This document shows positions 1-7,698 of a stretch of DNA of 64,000 bases, piece after piece. The stretch is taken from assembly GCF_001188955.3 (NCBI RefSeq), contig NZ_JPRF03000076.1, positions 124,001 to 188,000 of the forward strand, given 5' to 3'. The position numbers and the translations under genes are program-made. Below the pieces are notes generated by a model. It searched no databases. It was not told the DNA's origin and saw only the letters and a program-made list of their open reading frames with translations. Within the stretch, counting starts at the first letter, position 1; each line of letters begins with the position of its first letter. Source of the DNA: Kitasatospora aureofaciens (GTDB lineage Bacteria; Actinomycetota; Actinomycetes; Streptomycetales; Streptomycetaceae).

Positions 1-1
1 C

Positions 2-1069
2 TCGCTGCTGCTGGTGCCGATCTACTTCATGGTCCACCCCAGGACCTCGCAGATGGCCCACGACTTCGTGACGCCGACCATGCCGGGCGGCGCCGGCCGG
101 CTGGCCGCCGTGATGCTGGTCATCATCTCGATCGTCGGCACCACCGTCGCCCCCTGGCAGCTGTTCTTCCAGCAGTCGTACGTCATCGACAAGCGGATCA
201 CCCCGCGTTTCATGAAGTACGAGAAGGTCGACCTGTGGATCGGGATCGTCGTGGTCATCGTCGGCGCGGCGGCGCTGATCGGCCTCACGGCGGCGGCCTT
301 CGCGGGCACCGACGGCTTCGGGCAGTTCTCCGACACCGCCGCCGTGGCCAAGGGCATCGAGGACAAGGCGGGCCACCTCGCGGGCGTGCTGTTCGCCATC
401 GCCCTGCTGGACGCCTCGATCATCGGCGCCTTCGCCGTCTCCCTCTCGACCGCCTACGCGATAGGCGACGTGTTCGGCATCAAGCACTCGCTGCACCGGG
501 GCGTCAAGGGTGCCAAGGGCTTCTACGCGGTGTACGCGGGCCTGGTGGTGGTCGCGGCGGCGATCACCCTGCTGTCCGACGACTACACCCAGGGCCTGAT
601 CACCCAGTTCGTCCAGGTGCTGGCCGGAGTGCTGCTGCCCTCCGCCACCGTGTTCCTGCTGCTGCTCTGCAACGACCGGGCCGTGCTCGGCCCCTGGGTC
701 AACGGGCCGAGGACCAACGCCTTCACCTCGACGGTGGTCGGCGTGCTGGTGATGCTCTCGCTGATCCTGACCGCCTCGGTGGTCTGGCCGGACATCAGCT
801 CCGACGCGATCCTGTGGATCATGGGCGGCTGCGGTGTCGTGGGCGTCCTGGTCGCCGGGTACTTCTTCACGGCCGGCCGCACCGCCGCCAAGGAGGACCC
901 GATCGACCGCACCGGCCGCGAGGACTGGCGGATGCCCCCGCTGGAGACGCTGAGCCGTCCGGTGATGTCCACCGCCCGCAAGGTCGGCATGGGCGCCCTG
1001 CGCGCCTACCTGCTGATCGCGATGATCATGGTCATCATCAAGATCGTGCAGACCGCGCTGAACCACTGA
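2..1069 (+). CDS. NRAMP-related divalent metal transporter (5' end outside window)
   Basis: The reading frame is open from base 2, so only the C-terminal 355 residues are visible. They form a chain of about eight to nine hydrophobic helices with the overall look of an NRAMP/SLC11 carrier, an inner-membrane divalent metal transporter. The TM6 metal-binding signature, MPH-N in canonical Mn/Fe carriers, reads APWQ here (bases 149-160, within GTTVAPWQLFFQQS). Loss of that Met and His suggests a different metal preference, as in NRAMP-related Mg carriers; this is inference. The next gene downstream is an MgtC/SapB protein, which fits a magnesium theme, but a strong hairpin terminator separates the two. 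The DPGN motif of TM1 would lie upstream of the window and cannot be checked. Confidence 0.8.
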   Translation, partial: SLLLVPIYFMVHPRTSQMAHDFVTPTMPGGAGRLAAVMLVIISIVGTTVAPWQLFFQQSYVIDKRITPRFMKYEKVDLWIGIVVVIVGAAALIGLTAAAFAGTDGFGQFSDTAAVAKGIEDKAGHLAGVLFAIALLDASIIGAFAVSLSTAYAIGDVFGIKHSLHRGVKGAKGFYAVYAGLVVVAAAITLLSDDYTQGLITQFVQVLAGVLLPSATVFLLLLCNDRAVLGPWVNGPRTNAFTSTVVGVLVMLSLILTASVVWPDISSDAILWIMGGCGVVGVLVAGYFFTAGRTAAKEDPIDRTGREDWRMPPLETLSRPVMSTARKVGMGALRAYLLIAMIMVIIKIVQTALNH

Positions 1070-1088
1070 GCCACCGGTCACGGTTCCC

Positions 1089-1126
1089 ACGGACGGGTGG
1101 TGAGCGGCGGCTCGCCACCCGTCCGT
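1089..1126 (+). terminator. Rho-independent type terminator after the NRAMP gene
   Basis: A 17-bp stem (1089-1105 with 1110-1126, one G-T wobble) closes a 4-base loop and is followed by TCCCTTT. It lies 20 bases after the transporter stop codon. Confidence 0.75.
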
Positions 1127-1190
1127 TCCCTTTCCGCGGTCCCCGCGACCTCCGCGAGTCCTTCGCGGACCACCTGGAGGAGGTGCCGTC

Positions 1191-1925
1191 GTGCACACCC
1201 TGACCACCGTCGAGTTCCTGGTCCGGCTCGCCACCGGCGTCGCCTGCGGCGCGCTGATCGGCGTCGAACGCCAGTGGCGCGCCCGGATGGCCGGCCTGCG
1301 CACCAACGCCCTGGTCGCCGCCGGCGCCACCCTGTTCGTCCTGTACAGCGAGGCCGTCGGCGACACCGGCAGCCCCACCCGGGTCGCCTCCTACGTCGTC
1401 TCCGGCATCGGCTTCCTCGGCGGTGGCGTCATCCTGCGCGACGGCGCCGGCGTGCGCGGCCTCAACACCGCCGCGACCCTGTGGTGCTCGGCCGCCGTCG
1501 GGGTGCTGGCCGCCTCCGGCAAGCTGGACCTCGCCGTCCTCGGCACCCTCGCCGTGCTGGCCGTCCACCTGGTGCTGCGCCCCGCCGGGCGGCTGCTCGA
1601 CCGGGCCCCGCAGGCCGGCAGTGACCCGGACTCCACCTCCCGGGCCACCGTCCACCTGGAGTGCGACCGCAAGTCCGAGACCCACATCCGCGCCCTGCTG
1701 CTCCAGGCCCTGGCCGCCTCCGGCCTCGCCCCCACCGGCCTGCGCGCCCGCCGCACCGACCAGGGTGACGCCACCAGCCTGCGGGCCACCGTGGCGATCA
1801 ACGGCCAGGTCGCCCCGGCCCTCGAACAGGTCGTCACCCGGCTGTCCCTGGAGCCCGGCGTACGGGACCTCCACTGGCACCTGGACGACGAGTCGGACGA
1901 GCCGGGCAACCCGGCGCTGGCGTAG
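1191..1925 (+). CDS. MgtC/SapB family membrane protein
   Basis: The 244-residue product has the MgtC N-terminal hallmarks: a first helix with GALIGVERQWR, then AGLRTNALVAAGATLF and the glycine-rich GIGFLGGGVILRDG followed by GLNTAATLW. Four to five hydrophobic helices occupy residues 5-125, and a soluble, ACT-like C-terminal half (about 150-240) follows, as in full-length MgtC proteins. The family is linked to survival in low magnesium and to control of ATP synthase or of transporters; its exact activity is unsettled. The GTG start is supported by a GGAGGAGG ribosome site 8 bases upstream. The upstream gene is an NRAMP-related transporter, but a terminator lies between them, so it probably has its own promoter. 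Confidence 0.88.
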   Translation: MHTLTTVEFLVRLATGVACGALIGVERQWRARMAGLRTNALVAAGATLFVLYSEAVGDTGSPTRVASYVVSGIGFLGGGVILRDGAGVRGLNTAATLWCSAAVGVLAASGKLDLAVLGTLAVLAVHLVLRPAGRLLDRAPQAGSDPDSTSRATVHLECDRKSETHIRALLLQALAASGLAPTGLRARRTDQGDATSLRATVAINGQVAPALEQVVTRLSLEPGVRDLHWHLDDESDEPGNPALA

Positions 1926-1935
1926 GGTCTGCCTT

Positions 1936-1971
1936 CGAACTCGCGTCCGCGGGGCGGACGACAGGAGTTCG
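1936..1971 (+). terminator. Hairpin after mgtC-like gene
   Basis: Nested inverted repeats CGAACTC...GAGTTCG and, inside them, GTCCG...CGGAC form an interrupted stem 10 bases after the stop codon. There is no U-tract, as is usual for streptomycete terminators. Confidence 0.5.
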
Positions 1972-2038
1972 GAGACGGGCCCCAGGGCCTGTCGGTGTAG
2001 AACGGAAGGACCGTCACACGAACCTTCCGGGAGGCCCG

Positions 2039-2716
2039 ATGCTGAAAGTCGACCCCGAGCACGGGCCGCTGGTGCCGATGCTGCTGGTGCTGACCGTGGT
2101 CACCGGGGTGGTGGACGCGGTCAGCTACCTGGCGCTGGGGCACGTCTTCGTCGCCAACATGACCGGCAACGTGGTGTTCCTCGGCTTCGCCCTGGCCGGC
2201 GCCCCCGGACTGTCCGCCACCGCCTCGCTGGCCGCCCTGGCCGCGTTCCTGCTCGGCGCTCTGGCCGGCGGCCACCTCTCCCGGCACCTGCCCGGCCACC
2301 GGGGCCGCCTGCTGACCGTCGCCATCGCCGTCCAGGCGGTCTTCGTCGCCGTGAGCGTCCTCCTGGCGGCCGCGGTCGGCCACAGTTCCGAGTCGGCCCG
2401 CTACACCCTGATCGGGCTGCTGGCCCTCGCCATGGGCGGGCAGAACGCGGTGGCCCGCTCGCTCAAGGTCCCGGACCTGCCCACCACCGTGCTCACCATG
2501 ACCCTCACCGCCCTCGCCGCGGACCTCACCGGCTCCCGCCGCCTGGCCTCGGCGGTCTGGATGTTCGCCGGCGCCCTCCTCGGCGCCCTGCTCGTCCTCC
2601 ACGCCTCCGTCCCCGTCGCGTTGGCCCTGGCCTTCGCCCTGCTGGTCGCCGTCGCCGCCCTCACCCACCACGCGGCCAGGCCGAACCCGGCGCCGGCCTG
2701 GACGCGACGGCGCTGA
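2039..2716 (+). CDS. DUF1275 (YoaK-like) membrane protein
   Basis: The 225-residue protein has six hydrophobic helices and the family's conserved N-terminal pattern VTGVVDAVSYLALGHVFVANMTGNVVFLG (split here across residues 20-50), plus MGGQNAVARSL in the middle and LTALAADLTG later. DUF1275/YoaK proteins are integral membrane proteins of unknown transport or signalling role. The ATG is preceded by GGGAGG at a good spacing. It ends 3 bases before the convergent neighbour's stop codon, so the two transcripts meet here with no visible terminator between them. A hairpin GGAAGG...CCTTCC in the leader could affect expression, but I cannot assign it. Confidence 0.85.
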   Translation: MLKVDPEHGPLVPMLLVLTVVTGVVDAVSYLALGHVFVANMTGNVVFLGFALAGAPGLSATASLAALAAFLLGALAGGHLSRHLPGHRGRLLTVAIAVQAVFVAVSVLLAAAVGHSSESARYTLIGLLALAMGGQNAVARSLKVPDLPTTVLTMTLTALAADLTGSRRLASAVWMFAGALLGALLVLHASVPVALALAFALLVAVAALTHHAARPNPAPAWTRRR

Positions 2717-2719
2717 GGT

Positions 2720-3376
2720 TCAGTCCTCCAGGCGGTTGCCCGCACGGCCGCTCCAGAGCGGTTCCAGGCGGGCCCAGCCGGCGGTCCACTCCGCCTCGGC
2801 GCGGTGGTCGAGCACGTTCAGGCGCAGGCGCAGGGCGAAGGCGAGGAAGGCGAACAGGGTGAGGAGGGCGCCGGTGCCGGTACAGGCGGCGGAGACGGCG
2901 AGGGCGCCGCGGTCGACCGGGGGAGTGCTGGCGTTCCCGGCGGGGTCGACCCAGATGGGGACGACGGTTCCGGTGGTTGCCGCACGCGGGGCCTGGACGA
3001 TGCCGGTGTGCCGGGTGGCTCCGGGGTAGGTCCAGGAGGCCTCGGCGTCGACCCGGCTGCCGTAGCCGCCGGAGAAGCGACTGCCGGTGGTGACGCCGTG
3101 TTCGGTTGCCGCCGTCACCACGGCGTCGACCCGGTGCAGCCGGGCCCGGTCGGCGTCCGCCTGCGGCGCGGTGGAGCGGTAGAACAGCAGCGCTCCGCCG
3201 ACGGCGAGGGCGGTGGCGAGGAAGCCGCCGAGGACGGTGAGCAGCCAGGCGCGGGCGCGGGCCCGGTCGAGGGGGCGGGCCAACGGTTCGTGCCGGGCAC
3301 CGAAGGCCCGCCGCAGCCCTCGGCCGGTTCGCCGCGGGAGCGACGCGGGCCTGGCCGGGCGGGATGTGCTGGACAC
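2720..3376 (-). CDS. Rv1733c-like two-helix membrane protein
   Basis: The 218-residue product has an Arg-rich N-terminus (1-42), a transmembrane helix (about 45-65), an extracytoplasmic region of about 80 residues and a second helix (about 155-180) followed by a short cytoplasmic tail ending in WARLEPLWSGR. This helix-loop-helix layout with a RAWLLTVLGG first helix is typical of the streptomycete proteins named after M. tuberculosis Rv1733c, whose function is unknown. The loop carries a VPIWVDPAGN motif seen in many family members. It is convergent with the DUF1275 gene and divergent from padR. No enzymatic motif is visible. Confidence 0.7.
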   Translation of the reverse strand: MSSTSRPARPASLPRRTGRGLRRAFGARHEPLARPLDRARARAWLLTVLGGFLATALAVGGALLFYRSTAPQADADRARLHRVDAVVTAATEHGVTTGSRFSGGYGSRVDAEASWTYPGATRHTGIVQAPRAATTGTVVPIWVDPAGNASTPPVDRGALAVSAACTGTGALLTLFAFLAFALRLRLNVLDHRAEAEWTAGWARLEPLWSGRAGNRLED

Positions 3377-3737
3377 GCTGAGGTCTCCTCAAGGACGCGG
3401 GCGCGTACGGGGTTTCGTCACCCAATTTCCACCCGATCGCCCCCCTCGCACAAGAGTGGTGCGCGTTCGTAGCACCTCGGGCCCTGATCACCCGGGACGT
3501 TCGGCCCTCGGCAGCCGCCCCCAGGGCGGGCAGGCTGGGGTCCGGTCGCGCCCCCGTGCCTGGGCGCGGCGTCGGCCCGGTCGGACCGTGGGGGTTCCGG
3601 CCGGTGGTGCGGAGCAGGGGGCGGTCGTGCGGCCGCCTCCTGCCCTCCGCTTGCAGCGAGTTGACGTTTCGCCAGGTCGGCTCCGTACCCTTCGCAGATA
3701 TACACTCGGTGTATATCCCTGGTGTATGGTCCTCCCC
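3377..3737. other. Divergent promoter region between Rv1733c-like gene and padR
   Basis: This 361-base interval has no convincing gene. Its right end holds the PadR operator and probable padR promoter described separately. TTGACG at 3661-3666 followed 19 bases later by TACCCT (3686-3691) is a weak alternative promoter. The rest is GC-rich without clear repeats. Confidence 0.6.
3698..3730 (+). promoter_or_regulatory. PadR operator and leaderless-type padR promoter
   Basis: Bases 3698-3716 form ATATACAC-TCG-GTGTATAT, a perfect 8-bp inverted repeat with a 3-base centre, and a further half-site GTGTAT lies at 3722-3727. AT-rich GTGTAT/ATACAC palindromes are typical PadR-family operators. TATGGT (3725-3730) sits 7 bases before the padR ATG with no Shine-Dalgarno, so it probably acts as the -10 of a leaderless mRNA. 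The operator would then cover the -35 to -10 region and allow autoregulation. Confidence 0.7.
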
Positions 3738-4262
3738 ATGAGTGTTCCTTTGACCCTCCTCGGGCTGCTGGAGCGGGAGCCGAGTCACGGCTACGACCTC
3801 AAGCGCGACTACGACTCCCTCTTCGGCCGGGGCAAGCCCCTCCCGTACGGCCAGGTGTACGCGACCCTCGGCCGGCTGGCCCGCGACGGCAAGGTGATGG
3901 CCGGTGAGGCCGAACCCGGCGACGGGCCCGAGCGCAAGCGCTACGTCATCACCGAGACGGGGGCGACCGAGTTCGAGACCTGGCTCCGGGACCCGGTCGC
4001 GCCCGAACCCAACCTGCAGTCCGTGCTGTTCACCAAGGTGGTGCTGGCCCTCATGCTCGGCCGCGACGCCGAGCAGTACCTGGACACCCAGCGCGCCGCC
4101 CACCTGCGCCGGATGCGCGAACTCACCGAACTGCGCCGCGGCGGACCGCTGGTGGACGCCCTGCTCGCCGACCACGGCCTGTTCCACCTGGAGGCCGACC
4201 TGCGCTGGATCGACCTCACGGTCGCCCGGCTCGACGCGCTCGCCGCGGAGGTGCGCGCATGA
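3738..4262 (+). CDS. PadR family transcriptional regulator
   Basis: The 174-residue protein begins SVPLTLLGLLEREPSHGYDLKRDYD, the standard winged-helix opening of PadR proteins (HTH about residues 1-80: GQVYATLGRLARDGKV, RKRYVITETG), followed by a helical dimerisation domain of the Vir_act_alpha_C type. Start ATG 3738 matches the conserved family N-terminus; ATG 3726 in frame is less likely because it overlaps the promoter. It overlaps the ABC ATPase start by 4 bases (ATGA), so the regulator and exporter are one operon. PadR proteins usually repress an adjacent exporter and release DNA on binding a toxic ligand. The ligand here is unknown. Confidence 0.9.
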   Translation: MSVPLTLLGLLEREPSHGYDLKRDYDSLFGRGKPLPYGQVYATLGRLARDGKVMAGEAEPGDGPERKRYVITETGATEFETWLRDPVAPEPNLQSVLFTKVVLALMLGRDAEQYLDTQRAAHLRRMRELTELRRGGPLVDALLADHGLFHLEADLRWIDLTVARLDALAAEVRA

Positions 4263-4945
4263 CCCCGGTGATCGAGGCCCGCGACCTCGCCCTCGCCTTC
4301 GGCGAAACGCCCGCTCTGCGCGGGGCCAGCCTGTCCGTCGGAGCCGGCGAGGTGCTCGCCATCATGGGCCCCAGCGGCTCCGGCAAGTCGACGTTACTGC
4401 ACTGCCTGGCGGGCATCCTGGTGCCCGACGCGGGCGAGGTGCTGTTCAACGGGCAGCGCCTGGACAGCATGAGCGAGGCGCGACGCAGCGCCCTGCGCCG
4501 GGACCAGTTCGGCTTCGTCTTCCAGTTCGGCCAGCTGGTTCCGGAGTTGACGGCCGAGGAGAACGTCGCCCTGCCGCTGCTGCTGAACGGCGTGCGCCGG
4601 GGCGCCGCGCTGGCCCAGGCCCGCCCCTGGTTCGCCCGGCTCGGTCTGGACGGCATGGAGAACCGCCGCTCCGGTGAGCTGTCCGGCGGTCAGGCCCAAC
4701 GCGTCGCGCTCGCCCGCGGCCTGGTGGCCCGTCCGCAGGTGCTGTTCGCCGACGAGCCGACCGGCGCGCTGGACTCGCTGACCGGCGAGCAGGTGATGGA
4801 GCTGATGGTCGCCGCGGCCAGGGAGCAGGGCACCACCGTCATCCTGGTCACCCACGAGCCGAGGGTCGCCGCCTACGCCGACCGCGAGGCGATCGTCCGC
4901 GACGGCCAGGCCCGTACGCTCTCCGCCGGACCGGTGGCCCCGTGA
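4259..4945 (+). CDS. ABC transporter ATP-binding protein (MacB/LolD type)
   Basis: The 228-residue ATPase shows Walker A GPSGSGKST (about residues 41-49), Q-loop FVFQFGQLVPELTAEENVALPL, signature LSGGQAQRVALARGL, Walker B VLFADEPTGALDS and the switch His in LVTHEPR. The sequence is closest to the MacB/LolD/FtsE class that partners FtsX-type permeases, which are mechanotransmission pumps and not channels. It is coupled to padR upstream (4-base overlap) and to the permease downstream (GTGA overlap). Together they form a PadR-controlled exporter, plausibly for an antibiotic, peptide or lipid. Confidence 0.93.
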   Translation: MTPVIEARDLALAFGETPALRGASLSVGAGEVLAIMGPSGSGKSTLLHCLAGILVPDAGEVLFNGQRLDSMSEARRSALRRDQFGFVFQFGQLVPELTAEENVALPLLLNGVRRGAALAQARPWFARLGLDGMENRRSGELSGGQAQRVALARGLVARPQVLFADEPTGALDSLTGEQVMELMVAAAREQGTTVILVTHEPRVAAYADREAIVRDGQARTLSAGPVAP

Positions 4946-7176
4946 TCCCCTTCGCGCTCAGGCTCGCCTTCAGCGGCGGCCGGGAGGCCGTGGCCCGGCT
5001 ACTGATGATCGCGGCGGCGGTCGCGATCGGGGTCGGGCTGCTGCTGTCCACCTTCTCCAGCATGAACGCGATCGACCGCGCCAACGAGCGGCAGGTCTGG
5101 ATGAACACGGGCGTCCAGGGCGCGACGGCGGCCACCTCGGCGGACCCGCTCTGGTGGGGCGCCCGGGTGGACTACTACCGGGGTAAGACCGTCTTCCGGG
5201 CCGATCTCGCCCCGACCGGGCCCAACTCGCCGGTGGTGCCCGGCCTGGGCCGACTGCCCGCGCCCGGCGAGTACTACGCCTCGCCCGCGCTGGAGAAGCT
5301 GATGCGCGACACCCCGGCCGTGGAGCTCGGGGACCGCTTCCCCGGGCGGCTCGCCGGGACCCTCGGCGACGACGGGCTGCCCTCCCCGGACAGCCTGGCC
5401 GTGGTCGTCGGCCGGACCGTGGAGGAGGTCGGGGCGCTGCCGCGGGCCACCACCGTCACCGGCGTCGCCACCGCGCTGCCCACCGACTGCGAGTCCGCCT
5501 GCTACGGCGCGGGCGTGCACGGGGACCGGATGGTCCTGGTGCTCACCGTGGTGGCCGCCGCGCTGATCTTCCCGGTGCTGATCTTCATCGGTACCGCGAC
5601 CCGGCTGTCCGCAGCCACCCGGGAGCAGCGCTACGCCGCGATGCGCCTGGTCGGCGCGACGCCGGGACAGGTGTCGGTGATGTCGGCCGTCGAGTCCACC
5701 GTGGCCGCGGTGATCGGCACGGCCGTCGGCTTCGGTCTGTACTTCGCGCTGAAACCGGTGGTGGCCGAGGTGCCGTTCACCGGCGACCGCTTCTTCGCCT
5801 CCGACCTGAGCCTGACCCTGCCGCAGGTCGCGGTGACGGTGCTGGGCGTGCCTGCGGCGGCGGCCCTCGCGGCCCGGTTCGCCCTGCGCCGGGTCACCAT
5901 CTCGCCGCTCGGGGTCTCCCGCCGGGTCACCCCGAAGCCGCCGAGCCCCTGGCGGCTGATCCCGCTGGTGGCCGGCCTCGCCGAGCTCGGCTACTTCGTC
6001 GGCAGCAAGCCGGCGACCACCAACGGGCAGTCCGCGGCGTACCTGACCGGCTTCGTGCTGGTGATGCTCGGTCTGATGACCGCCGGTCCGTGGCTCACCA
6101 TGGCGACCGCCCAGGCGGTGGCCCGGCGGACCGGCCGGCCGGCCTCACTGATCGCGATGCGCCGCCTCTCGGACGACCCGAGGGCGGGCTTCCGCTCGGT
6201 CTCCGGCCTGGTGCTGGCGCTGTTCGTGACCACCGGAACCCTGGCCATCATGGGCACCATCAACGCCAACCAGAGCACGCTGAACGGCGCCCCCGAGGTG
6301 CGCAAGGCGATCGTGGACGTCCCGTTCGGCAACAAGGAGGACGCGGTCACGCTGCCCTCCGTGCCCGACCGGGTGCTGGCCCGGGCCCGGGCCGTTCCCG
6401 GGTTCCAGGGGATCGCCCTGATCCACGACAACCCGGCCCGGATCGGCGCGTTCCAGCAGGGCGAGCGGCGGATGGTGCCCAGCCTGGTCGACTGCGCGGA
6501 ACTCGCGCGGATCCCCGTGATCGGCCACTGTGCGCCCGGAGCCGCCGTCGCGGCGGTCGACCCCTACCAGCTGGTCGACCTGACGGACAGCAGCGGGCAC
6601 GAGTGGCCGGCCGCGGCGATCTCCGGGGCCGAGGTGGCCGAGCTCCCGGTGCGGATGCTCTACGCGACCACCGACGGCTCCGAGACGGCCAAGGAACAGC
6701 TGCGGACCCTGTTCATGAAGGAGTTTCCCACCTACGAGCCCCGCTTGGCCGAGGACTGGGCCTCCGAGGGGCAGAAGAAGCTCCAGAGCTGGCGGCAGCT
6801 GGCGAACGTGGTGCTGCTGACCACCCTGCCGATCGCCGGGTGCAGCCTCGCGGTGAGCGTGGTGGCCGGACTGTCCGACCGCAGGCGCCCGTTCGCGATG
6901 CTGCGACTGACCGGCGCGCCACTGCAACTGTTGCGCAGGGTGGTCGGACTGGAGAGCGCGCTGCCACTGCTGGCGGTGTCGGCGCTCGCGATCGGGACGG
7001 GCTTCGCTGCGGCGGCGATGTTCCTCAAAGCCCAGATGAGCTACGACCTGGTGTCGCCCGGCCTGACGTACTTCGGGCTGGTCGGCTTCGGGCTGGCCGC
7101 ATCGCTGGCGATCATCGCCTCCACGCTGCCGCTTCTCGGGCGGATCACCGGGCCGGAGTCGGCCCGCAACGGCTGA
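4942..7176 (+). CDS. FtsX-like ABC transporter permease
   Basis: This 744-residue permease has an N-terminal helix (about 15-35), a periplasmic domain (about 40-190), a three-helix FtsX core (about 193-320), a second helix cluster (about 335-450), a second external domain (about 450-620) and a final FtsX core (about 630-735). That is the ten-helix duplicated layout of actinobacterial exporters. The GTG start overlaps the ATPase stop by 4 bases, so the two subunits are translationally coupled. The second FtsX repeat carries AMLRLTGAPLQLLRRVVGLESALPLL and the first AMRLVGATPGQVSVMSAVES, the expected coupling-helix regions. Two Cys pairs in the external domains could form disulfides. The substrate cannot be told from sequence. 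Confidence 0.9.
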   Translation: MIPFALRLAFSGGREAVARLLMIAAAVAIGVGLLLSTFSSMNAIDRANERQVWMNTGVQGATAATSADPLWWGARVDYYRGKTVFRADLAPTGPNSPVVPGLGRLPAPGEYYASPALEKLMRDTPAVELGDRFPGRLAGTLGDDGLPSPDSLAVVVGRTVEEVGALPRATTVTGVATALPTDCESACYGAGVHGDRMVLVLTVVAAALIFPVLIFIGTATRLSAATREQRYAAMRLVGATPGQVSVMSAVESTVAAVIGTAVGFGLYFALKPVVAEVPFTGDRFFASDLSLTLPQVAVTVLGVPAAAALAARFALRRVTISPLGVSRRVTPKPPSPWRLIPLVAGLAELGYFVGSKPATTNGQSAAYLTGFVLVMLGLMTAGPWLTMATAQAVARRTGRPASLIAMRRLSDDPRAGFRSVSGLVLALFVTTGTLAIMGTINANQSTLNGAPEVRKAIVDVPFGNKEDAVTLPSVPDRVLARARAVPGFQGIALIHDNPARIGAFQQGERRMVPSLVDCAELARIPVIGHCAPGAAVAAVDPYQLVDLTDSSGHEWPAAAISGAEVAELPVRMLYATTDGSETAKEQLRTLFMKEFPTYEPRLAEDWASEGQKKLQSWRQLANVVLLTTLPIAGCSLAVSVVAGLSDRRRPFAMLRLTGAPLQLLRRVVGLESALPLLAVSALAIGTGFAAAAMFLKAQMSYDLVSPGLTYFGLVGFGLAASLAIIASTLPLLGRITGPESARNG

Positions 7177-7221
7177 ACTCCGCACCGGAGTTGGTGACGC
7201 GGTGACCTCGCCGCCCGCGGA

Positions 7222-7674
7222 TCAGCGGGCGACGGGGTAGCCGTGCGTCCCCTCCCGCCGCACGCCGTCGAGCCCGGGCAGCCAGCTGCCGAGGACCAGC
7301 GCGGACGGGTAGAACATCGGCTCCGGCAGGGCGTCCACCGGGAAGCGCTCCCAGCCGGCGCAGGCGTGCGGCTCGGTGACCACCGCCTCGGCCAGGCTGG
7401 GCGGCGCCAGTACGGCGGCGGTCAGCCGTGGCCGGCCGAGCTCGTGGTCCAGGTGCACGGCGAGCACCCGCATCGCCTCGGCGGGCAGCACGATGCCGGT
7501 CTCCTCGGCGAGTTCACGGGCCGCGGTCCGCTCGAAGGACTCGCCCGGGTCGACCTTGCCGCCGGGCAGGCTCCAGGTCGGCGGCTCGCCGGTCGTGGTG
7601 CGCCGGCCGACCAGCACCCGGCCGTCCCCGGTGGGCACGATGATCCCGGCGCCGAGCACCGGTGCGGTCGTCAC
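7222..7674 (-). CDS. Nudix hydrolase
   Basis: The 150-residue protein carries a complete Nudix box, GGKVDPGESFERTAARELAEETGI (split: G at the start, REL-EE at the end), between residues about 38 and 61, with the catalytic Glu residues present. Nudix enzymes hydrolyse nucleoside diphosphates linked to another moiety; the N-terminus GAGIIVPTGDGRVLVGRR and the short length resemble small ADP-ribose or 8-oxo-dGTP type hydrolases, but the substrate is not predictable. Its start lies 24 bases after the stop of the upstream SDR gene, so the two are probably co-transcribed leftward. Confidence 0.88.
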   Translation of the reverse strand: MTTAPVLGAGIIVPTGDGRVLVGRRTTTGEPPTWSLPGGKVDPGESFERTAARELAEETGIVLPAEAMRVLAVHLDHELGRPRLTAAVLAPPSLAEAVVTEPHACAGWERFPVDALPEPMFYPSALVLGSWLPGLDGVRREGTHGYPVAR

Positions 7675-7698
7675 TTCGCCGTCATCTCCTTCGGGCGG

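Noticed and set aside
1391..2671. Long reading frame opposite the mgtC and DUF1275 genes
   Set aside because: It is antisense to two well-supported genes, Gly/Arg-rich, and crosses their intergenic region; high GC makes such frames common.
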